In this document: positions 53,486 through 58,787 of the stretch, piece after piece
How positions within the stretch are numbered: the first letter of the stretch is position 1
How the letters are laid out: every line of letters starts with the position of its first letter
Assembly (NCBI GenBank): GCA_017525235.1
Contig: JAFXTC010000006.1
Coordinates: 1-58,787 of the forward strand
Length of the DNA stretch: 58,787 nucleotides
Source of the DNA: Bacteroidaceae bacterium
GTDB lineage: Bacteria > Bacteroidota > Bacteroidia > Bacteroidales > Bacteroidaceae
Direction of reading: 5' to 3'
The notes under the pieces: generated by a model
Database searches by the model: none
The model's input: only the letters and a program-made list of their open reading frames with translations
What the model was told of the DNA's origin: nothing
Made by a program: the position numbers and the translations under genes

Positions 53486-53608
53486 CGTCAGGAGTCTTGG
53501 CAGCAGGTATTGATACTTGCCCGTAAAGATGAAGAAGACAGCATTTATTATGACGGTAGCAGCATCAAGATCGGACGGAGACAAAGTCAAAGCCTGAAGG
53601 ATTTGTAA
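53486..53608 (+). pseudogene. Possible 3' remnant of an unidentified gene
   Basis: A frame without a plausible ATG runs from just after a TAA at 53480-53482 to TAA at 53606-53608 and reads like protein (QQVLILARKDEEDSIYYDGS and further IKIGRRQSQSLKDL). I do not recognise the family. It may be a gene end left behind by deletion, in line with the damaged genes nearby. Confidence 0.3.
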
Positions 53609-53634
53609 ATTAGACGCAACAAAAGGAATAGCTT

Positions 53635-53907
53635 ATGAAACGATTATCCTTTGTCATACTTTATACCATGCTGAGCATCTGCATTCATGCTCAGGATGCT
53701 GTACGCTGGGGCGAATGGCAGTCGTGGGGCGAGCAGACGGACGGCACGTATCGGAATCCCGGCAACCACTACACTCCGCTTGGCCAGTACCAGCTCTCAT
53801 GGGGCTTCTATCGTGGCGACCGCATTGGTATCTACTGCTTCAGTGAGCGAGGCGCGAAAGGATATATAGACGTTGACTACTTCCATTACGATACAAGTAG
53901 GCAATGA
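53635..53907 (+). pseudogene. GH43-type glycosidase remnant with in-frame internal deletion
   Basis: The 90-residue frame has an intact signal peptide (MKRLSFVILYTMLSICIHAQ). Then comes WGEWQSWGEQTDGTYRNP, which looks like the N-terminus of exported GH43 xylosidases/arabinofuranosidases. After about 10 unrelated-looking residues it continues as YRGDRIGIYCF and KGYIDVDYFHYD, which resembles the very C-terminus of the same proteins. GH43 enzymes of this type have about 500-560 residues, so roughly 1.3-1.4 kb of the catalytic part would be missing. The fusion has stayed in frame. It cannot be an active glycosidase; a small exported protein may still be made. Confidence 0.65.
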
Positions 53908-53969
53908 CCGCCCTGTGAAGGTAATGAATTTAAGAAAATGTTAGGATAAGGAATTTAATTAAGGGAAAA

Positions 53970-54503
53970 ATGAATATACTGATTCTCTCAGGAAGCCCTC
54001 GGAAGGGCGGCAATACGGATCTGCTAGTAGAAGCATTTGTCAAAGGAACTTCGCTGAATCACCATGTAGAAGTCGTGACAGTACACGATTATAAGGTCAA
54101 TCCTTGTATGGGTTGTAACGCTTGCTTTAAGAGCAAAGACAATACTTGTGTGCAGAAGGACGATATGCCGATCATCTACGACAAGATGGCTCATGCTGAC
54201 ATGCTCGTGATAGCCTCGCCCGTGTATTTCTACGGACTGAGTGCACAACTGAAGGCCGTCATCGACCGCTGCCATAATCCCATCCGAGACACTTTCCCCA
54301 TCAAGAAGATGGCGCTCCTGCTTGTAGGCGCTGCCACACTTTCCGAACTCTTTGACAGCATCCTCGCTCAATACCAGCTCTGCCTGAACTTCTTCCAGTT
54401 GGAGGATGCAGGTCGTGTATTGGTTCGTGGGGTCAAGGATAAAGGTGACATTAAAAATACCAATGCTTTGAACGAGGCGTTCGAGTTAGGACTAAAAATA
54501 TGA
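53970..54503 (+). CDS. Flavodoxin-fold NAD(P)H-dependent oxidoreductase (iron-sulfur-flavoprotein-like)
   Basis: The 177-residue protein begins with the FMN-phosphate loop ILSGSPRKGGNTDLL. It then has a four-cysteine stretch NPCMGCNACFKSKDNTC (residues about 45-61) as in iron-sulfur flavoproteins and MdaB/WrbA relatives, followed by IASPVYFYGLSAQLK. Members reduce quinones, nitro compounds or other small electrophiles using FMN. Its TGA overlaps the ATG of a truncated acetyltransferase gene (ATGA), so the original operon had at least one more gene. It is the only undamaged plus-strand gene between 53.2 and 57.1 kb. Confidence 0.88.
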   Translation: MNILILSGSPRKGGNTDLLVEAFVKGTSLNHHVEVVTVHDYKVNPCMGCNACFKSKDNTCVQKDDMPIIYDKMAHADMLVIASPVYFYGLSAQLKAVIDRCHNPIRDTFPIKKMALLLVGAATLSELFDSILAQYQLCLNFFQLEDAGRVLVRGVKDKGDIKNTNALNEAFELGLKI

Positions 54504-54607
54504 AAATGAAAATCGAAATAGCAACAATACAGGATGTTCCTGAACTTCAAGAACTGCAACACAAGGCTTTTGGTCCGGGATTGACGTGGGTTTATATGGA
54601 GAAATAA
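54500..54607 (+). pseudogene. N-terminal fragment of a GNAT-type acetyltransferase
   Basis: ATG 54500 overlaps the stop of the reductase. The first residues (IEIATIQDVPELQELQHKAF) are the usual first strand and helix of GNAT N-acetyltransferases, but the frame ends after 35 residues at TAA. The remaining domain, including the acetyl-CoA loop, is absent from all frames downstream. I read it as a gene truncated by deletion. Confidence 0.6.
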
Positions 54608-54969
54608 TTATAACAGCTGGACATGAAGATTACCGAATGTGCCTGGAAAGCTCACGACGGTCAAAAGCCCGACAAAGAATAGCACTTGGTTACTACAGCA
54701 GCCACCTTCGTGGTTCGCGCATCATGCTAATAGAACCCCCAATCTGTCAATGATATGAAAAGATTTATGATAGACCGTTGTCAGGGCCGAGAGTCGACGG
54801 TAGCAACCTGACAAAACCTGACGGAAACTGAGCCACAATTCAACTCTCCAATCGGCATTCCAATTCACAAAATTTTCATTAAATCCCAATGCGAACCGTT
54901 ATCGCTTTGGGATTTAAACTTTATCGTCTTTGCCGCGTCATAATAGCAAACAAGCAATACTAAACGAAT
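54608..54969. other. Gene-poor stretch with decayed fragments and a hairpin
   Basis: Only short frames are present, for example one at 54623 reading MKITECAWKAHDGQKPDKE and one at 54754 reading MKRFMIDRC. Neither is recognised. The region ends with a hairpin at 54881 and the leader of the UGSC-family gene. I interpret it as debris of one or more lost genes. Confidence 0.4.
54881..54915 (+). terminator. Terminator-like hairpin, copy 2
   Basis: AAATCCCAATGCGA pairs with TCGCTTTGGGATTT at 13 of 14 positions around a 7-base loop. The stem shares the AAATCCCAA/TTGGGATTT core with the hairpin at 53425, and both follow CATT. The T-run after the stem is weak (TAAACTTTA). Confidence 0.55.
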
Positions 54970-57044
54970 ATGAGGAGACTTTTTTTATTAGCAATATCTT
55001 TGATGCTGTGTTGGCTGGGTGTTCAGGCTCAGGACGATCGTTTTGTGTGTGACGAATCGTGCGACCCGGGTAGCGCAGGGGTGGCGAAGTTCAACGTAGT
55101 GAGTCCTGTGGGCTTCTCTACAATAGAACCGATAGAGATGGCACCGCGACTGACAACGCTCGACGGCAAGACCATCGCCATCGTAGGTGAGGATTTTATG
55201 TATAACATCACGCATCCTGAATTGGGAAGGCTCATCAAAGAGCATTACCCCAAAGCCAAGGTGATTATGTACGACGAACTCCCCTTGCCGGGCCGTATCC
55301 TGCGCCAGGCATCACTCGGCAATCGACTGAACTGTTCCGCCAACGGCTTATCGACCTGAAGGTGGATGCCGTGATTGCAGGCAATGGCGGCTGCGGCATC
55401 TGTACGCCGAAGGAAACAGGGTCGTGCATCGTGGCAGAGAAGTTCGGAATCCCGTCGGTCATCGTCACAGCCCCCGGATTCGACGAAGAAGCCCGCTACA
55501 CGGCCCGTAACAACGGAGTGCCAGTTATGCGCGTGGCTGTTTATCCAGGTGCATTCGCCACACACACCGAGGAGCAGCTCATTCAGAATACCCGTGAGGT
55601 GACATGGCCACAGATTGTGACGGCACTCACTACGCCAATCACGCAGGACGAATACGTGACAGCTGAGGCTACACAAGGCATCACCGACGATGTGTTCCAC
55701 GGCACACTCGATGAGATTCATGCCCACTTCAAAGCGATGGGTTGGAGCGACGGCATGCCGTTCTTCCCACCTATTTACGAGAAAGTTCAGGCCTACCTCG
55801 ACTATACCGACCATGCATGGAACGAGACTATCGCCGTGTTGCCTGGAGCCAACCGAGCCACCACCACTTGGCATGTGGCTGTCAATGCCTGCATGGCAGG
55901 TTGCAAACCCGAATACATGCCGATACTGATTGCTATGACGAAGGCGATGGGTGGCGGCATCTTCCGTCGCACGTTGCAGAGCACTCATGCGTGGGTTCCA
56001 TATTCGTGGATTAACGGCCCCGTGGCGCGTCAGTTGGGCATCAGCAGTGGGCAGGGTGAAATCAACGCCGAGGCCAACACGTCGCTGAGCCGCTTTCTTG
56101 CACTGGCCCTGATGAACCTTGCAGGCTATTACATCGGACAGAATCGTATGGGAACTTTCGGTTACTTGCAGCCGTGGTGTCTGGTGGAGGATGAGGAAGC
56201 CTGCCGCCGTGTGGGATGGCAGACGTGGAACGAGCAGCAGGGGCTGGACATCAACAACAACACCGTGACGCTTTTGTCGGCTCTGATGTGGGGCAACAAC
56301 ATGGCACCTTCGACCATCGACCCTGAGCGTGTGATGCAGCTCATGGCATGGGACATCTCCGAGCGGTGTCAGTTCGCTCTGGGTAGCGGCAAGCAGTTCA
56401 CCAATCGCGTCATCCTGATGACCGAACCCGTGGCAAATATCCTCAAGGACGGCTATCCCTCCATCAGCCAGTTGGAGGATGTGCTCATCGATGCCTCCCG
56501 TCGCTCAGCCTACGAGCGTGCCTTCGCCAACTACTATGCCAACGCAGGCGGCAGAAAGGACGGTGGAGAGCACACCTTCAACCAGTACCTCAGCCACATT
56601 ATCAGCACAGAAGGCGGCGAGGACACCACGACTCCCGTCTGGTACGACACTCAGGCTGAGACCATTACCACCGTTCCCACTATGGAGCGTGGTGCCACAG
56701 CCTTCCTCATCACTGGCGATGCCTCGCGCAACAAGGTGCAAACCATGCCTGGTGGTGGTTTCTCCACCGTCAGCATCGACCTACCCGCCGCCTGGGATTC
56801 CCTCATGACCGCCAAGGGATATCCCGCACTAAGCGACATGTACCTCATGTCCACACCTGATGATGACGGAGGCGGGAACACTACCATTAATTCTGCAAGA
56901 AACCAAACGAATGCTGGTCGGCCCGTCCGCTCCGAATATTACAATATGCAGGGTCAGCGGAATCCCTATCGCCGTGGAGCCTATATCCGACGTGACACAT
57001 ATAGCAATGGCTCCTCTCAATCGCAGAAGCAAATTGGTCGGTAA
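54970..57044 (+). pseudogene. UGSC-family (seleno)protein homologue, cysteine form, broken by one frameshift
   Basis: Two frames (54970-55359 and an overlapping frame ending at 57044) make one protein of about 690 residues. The first has a signal peptide (MRRLFLLAISLMLCWLGVQA) and the start of the domain (LTTLDGKTIAIVGEDFMYNI). The second, read upstream of its GTG, continues APGITRQSTELFRQRLIDLK and then AVIAGNGGCGICTPKETGSC. The frames join if one C is added in GGGCCG near 55290-55294, restoring GPYPAPG. CGIC lies where UGSC proteins have selenocysteine/cysteine. The large C-terminal part (NANAD-like repeats absent) and the shared tail YYNMQGQR are intact. The function is unknown; a sequencing error would make it a normal gene. 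Confidence 0.65.
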
Positions 57045-57313
57045 GTGCACGACAATATAATATGAAACAGCGAATAATTTTTTTTATTTTATATTCCGTC
57101 CGTTCTCAGTGTTTACGAATCACTGAATGCATGCAGGAAAAATCTTGCAGGCCTTTTTTATGACAATTTCCGGTTCGATAATAGGAGGCATCGCTGCCGA
57201 AGATTGAACACCATAACAAGAAGAAATGGGCTCCCACGTTGTGCTCCCGTTTCCAGCACCTCTGTGAGGCAATGGATGAAAGGTTCATGACGCGATAATC
57301 GAAGTCACGTTAC
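57045..57313. other. Intergenic region between the UGSC and AraC genes
   Basis: No gene is supported. A weak 6-bp hairpin (TCAGTG, 9-base loop, CACTGA) at 57106-57126 follows a T-rich run and could take part in termination of either convergent gene. Confidence 0.35.
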
Positions 57314-58195
57314 TTATTTCCCCTTCCTGAACTCCCTAGGGTTCATGCCCTTCATCCGGTTGAAGAAGCGGGCGAAGGTGGTGACTTCAGCGAAATGAAG
57401 TTGGTCGGAGATCTGGGTAATGCTCAGCGAGGTCTGGCGCAAAAGGAAGGTGGCCTCCATCAGCAGCATCTGATTGATGTAGTCAACAACGGTACGGCCT
57501 CCTGATACTTGGCGTACGATGCGCGAGAGGTAGGTGGTGGTGATGCAGAGGCGGTCGGCATAGAAACTGATGTCGTGGTGCTCAGCGAAGTGCTGGGGCA
57601 GCAGGCCGAGGAAACCGAGGAAGATTTCTTCAACGCGCTTGGGGAAGCGGTGCTCGCGGATGCTGTGCTGCTGGACGGTGGAGAGGTCGGTTAGGAAGAG
57701 GTTGTAGAGCATGCGCAGGCTGTCGTTGGCAAGCGGGAGCCCCATCTGCTGATAATGAATCATCATCTGCATCAGTTCGCGCAGGCGGCGAAAATCGTCG
57801 GTTTTCAGTGGCATTACGGGTGAGGTGAGTTCCACAACGGTGAAGTAGGCCGTACGGATGGCATCGCGCACAGTTGGAAGGCTGAGCGTGAAGTGCTCGT
57901 CGGCCAGCAGGCAAATGCCGCTGTAGTCACTGGAACTTGCGAGGACGGTAACCTCGAAGCCGGGCGAATAGGTATAGAGGTCGCCCACGTGCAGCGTCAG
58001 TTCGCGATTATTATATAATATGGTAACCCAGCCGCGCATGACAATCGTAAAGGTGTAGCATGACAGGAAGCCGTGTGTCTCGTTGGTGCCGAAGGTCCAC
58101 TCTACATTGGTCTCTATGCAGATAACGTTTCCATCCCACTCTCCCTCGGGCACAGGCAAGCCTCTCAGTTGCCAAAATTCCTTCAGACTGTACAT
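57314..58195 (-). CDS. AraC-family transcriptional regulator
   Basis: The start is set at ATG 58195 (293 residues, MYSLKEFWQLRG), because a TATCTTTG promoter box lies 21 bases upstream of it; the longer frame to 58258 would begin upstream of that promoter. The N-terminal about 170 residues form a cupin-like sensing domain (FTIVMRGWVTILYNN, GDLYTYSPG). The C-terminal about 100 residues hold two helix-turn-helix units (ISFYADRLCITTTYLSRIV; SITQISDQLHFAEVTTFARFF, ending in GMNPREFR). It is divergent to the ferritin-like gene, which it may control. The ligand is not known. Confidence 0.9.
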   Translation of the reverse strand: MYSLKEFWQLRGLPVPEGEWDGNVICIETNVEWTFGTNETHGFLSCYTFTIVMRGWVTILYNNRELTLHVGDLYTYSPGFEVTVLASSSDYSGICLLADEHFTLSLPTVRDAIRTAYFTVVELTSPVMPLKTDDFRRLRELMQMMIHYQQMGLPLANDSLRMLYNLFLTDLSTVQQHSIREHRFPKRVEEIFLGFLGLLPQHFAEHHDISFYADRLCITTTYLSRIVRQVSGGRTVVDYINQMLLMEATFLLRQTSLSITQISDQLHFAEVTTFARFFNRMKGMNPREFRKGK

Positions 58196-58215
58196 ACAAA
58201 TACTATTTCCCTGGG

Positions 58216-58223
58216 CAAAGATA
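58216..58223 (-). promoter_or_regulatory. Probable -7 box that decides the AraC start
   Basis: The minus strand reads TATCTTTG. Transcription would begin near 58209, downstream of the more distal possible start codons (58252, 58258), leaving ATG 58195 as the first usable start. Confidence 0.6.
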
Positions 58224-58349
58224 TGAATAATTTTTAAACTTGTTGATTTCATCGACAATTTTCACGCTTGACAAAGCAAAAAAGGCTTTTTGTTTTGTTC
58301 TCGCTTAATCAAATTGTTCCGTTTCGGTCGGTTTTTGTTTCGTTTGGGC

Positions 58350-58382
58350 TTGTAATTCTATGGAAAAAAGGTCGTAATTTTG
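58350..58382 (+). promoter_or_regulatory. Probable promoter for the ferritin-like gene
   Basis: TTG at 58350-58352 is followed by 22 bases and TAATTTTG at 58375-58382. The ATG begins 49 bases after the box. The region up to it is free of other features apart from T- and G-rich runs. Confidence 0.6.
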
Positions 58383-58431
58383 CATCCAGATAGCAAAATA
58401 CTTTAATATTAACCCAAAAACTAATCAGATT

Positions 58432-58787
58432 ATGGACAAGCAAAAATCAATCGAAGCATTGCAGTTCTTCGTAACAGGCCTCTCTGAGGGCGCATTCGTA
58501 CACAAAGTACAGGGACAGATTTTCAAGGCTCAGGGCTTCACGAAGCTGGGCGAGAAGTACATCGGCCACTACACGGAGGAGATGGAATGGGTAGAGAAGT
58601 TCATCGACCGTATACTCGATCTCGGCGGTGAGGTAAAGGTGGAGAAGCACGAGGCACGTGCACTCTGCTACGACCCCGTAGAGTATATCAAGGAGGATTT
58701 AAAGATTCAGGAGCCGGGCGTAGAGCTGTTGCGCAAGTGCATGGGTTCGGTATGCGAGGGTCTTGATCAAATAGTCGGTTTGACAAC
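58432..58787 (+). CDS. Ferritin-like protein (bacterioferritin/Dps-related), cut by window edge
   Basis: The first 118 codons are present. The helical pattern with AQGFTKLGEKYIGHYTEEMEWVEKFIDRILDLGGEV matches the second helix of bacterioferritin-type ferritins, where EEMxHxxxxIxRI is usual. In this protein the histidine position of ExxH reads tryptophan (EEMEW), so the di-iron site may differ. Proteins of this type store iron or protect DNA from oxidation. The first helix and its expected glutamate (LSEG) are plausible, but the rest of the ligands lie outside the window. AraC lies divergently next to it. Confidence 0.75.
   Translation, partial: MDKQKSIEALQFFVTGLSEGAFVHKVQGQIFKAQGFTKLGEKYIGHYTEEMEWVEKFIDRILDLGGEVKVEKHEARALCYDPVEYIKEDLKIQEPGVELLRKCMGSVCEGLDQIVGLT

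Noticed and set aside
54970-57044. Selenocysteine decoding in the UGSC-family gene
   Set aside because: The motif position is encoded by cysteine (CGIC), and no in-frame TGA with a following SECIS-like hairpin is needed to read it; the TGA at 55357 follows a frameshift.
57106-57288. 60-residue minus-strand ORF between the UGSC and AraC genes
   Set aside because: The composition is rich in C, H and S without a signal peptide or family motif; no promoter is seen.

Overview
This window reads as chromosomal DNA of a Bacteroidales bacterium, most likely a Prevotella-type (Prevotellaceae) species. The evidence is from sequence features only. Start codons mostly lack Shine-Dalgarno sequences. Upstream regions carry the Bacteroidetes -7 box TAnnTTTG, sometimes with TTTG/TTG about 19-22 nt upstream. 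Gene content is typical of the group: a DUF2723 glycosyltransferase, a GATase/M19 dipeptidase fusion, a TGS-nucleoside kinase, CotH and BspA-type surface proteins, exported esterases and glycosidases with a common C-terminal motif, and an ara cluster with a xylulokinase-type kinase. No rRNA, tRNA, CRISPR array or complete insertion sequence was recognised.

Layout. 1-1.1 kb: the end of a TraX-like gene, a truncated BspA-like leucine-rich-repeat gene and two doubtful small ORFs. 1.1-8.8 kb: eight co-directional minus-strand genes, probably one operon led by an Lrp/AsnC regulator: GATase-M19 dipeptidase fusion, M28 lipoprotein, SufE, tRNA-dihydrouridine synthase, Tat-exported aldo/keto reductase with two Fe-S motifs, FMN-binding protein and MalY/PatB aminotransferase. 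8.9-11.4 kb: three tandem FKBP prolyl isomerases predicted for three different compartments. 11.5-17.2 kb (+): a sirtuin without zinc cysteines, a TGS-nucleoside kinase and a very large exported SGNH hydrolase. 17.2-22.1 kb (-): DUF2723 protein, polysaccharide deacetylase and a QueG with one Fe-S motif eroded. 22.2-29.4 kb (-): a packed cysE / THUMP methyltransferase / DPP-IV peptidase / purD / membrane protein / YqaA operon. 29.6-32.1 kb (-): U32 protein and DUF5009 membrane protein. 32.1-40.1 kb: GH78 rhamnosidase plus CotH protein, divergent from a GH95 fucosidase. 40.2-44.6 kb (-): L-arabinose cluster araD / four-helix-bundle protein / araA / FGGY kinase. 44.7-49.1 kb (-): GH20 hexosaminidase and a two-esterase fusion. 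49.3-58.8 kb: accessory region with a CAT-like acetyltransferase, a SASA-type esterase, an ECF sigma factor with its TonB-domain partner, a flavodoxin-like reductase, several broken genes (GH43 remnant, GNAT fragment, frameshifted UGSC-family gene), an AraC regulator and the start of a ferritin-like gene.

The glycan genes fit a scheme in which exported rhamnosidase, fucosidase, hexosaminidase and esterases trim plant or host glycans, while AraA, AraD and the kinase take up released arabinose. No SusC/SusD pair is present, so no complete polysaccharide utilization locus lies here.

The strongest unexplained structure is a set of degenerate heptanucleotide (7-bp) tandem arrays at least at 17 places. 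They fill, often to the base, the gaps between stop and start codons inside minus-strand operons, and they also sit inside reading frames, where they are translated as seven-residue periodic spacers. Other notable structures are a 43-nt perfect palindrome at the araD stop codon, an approximately 77-bp imperfect palindromic insert translated within the DUF5009 gene, and an internally deleted GH43 gene that keeps both ends in frame.
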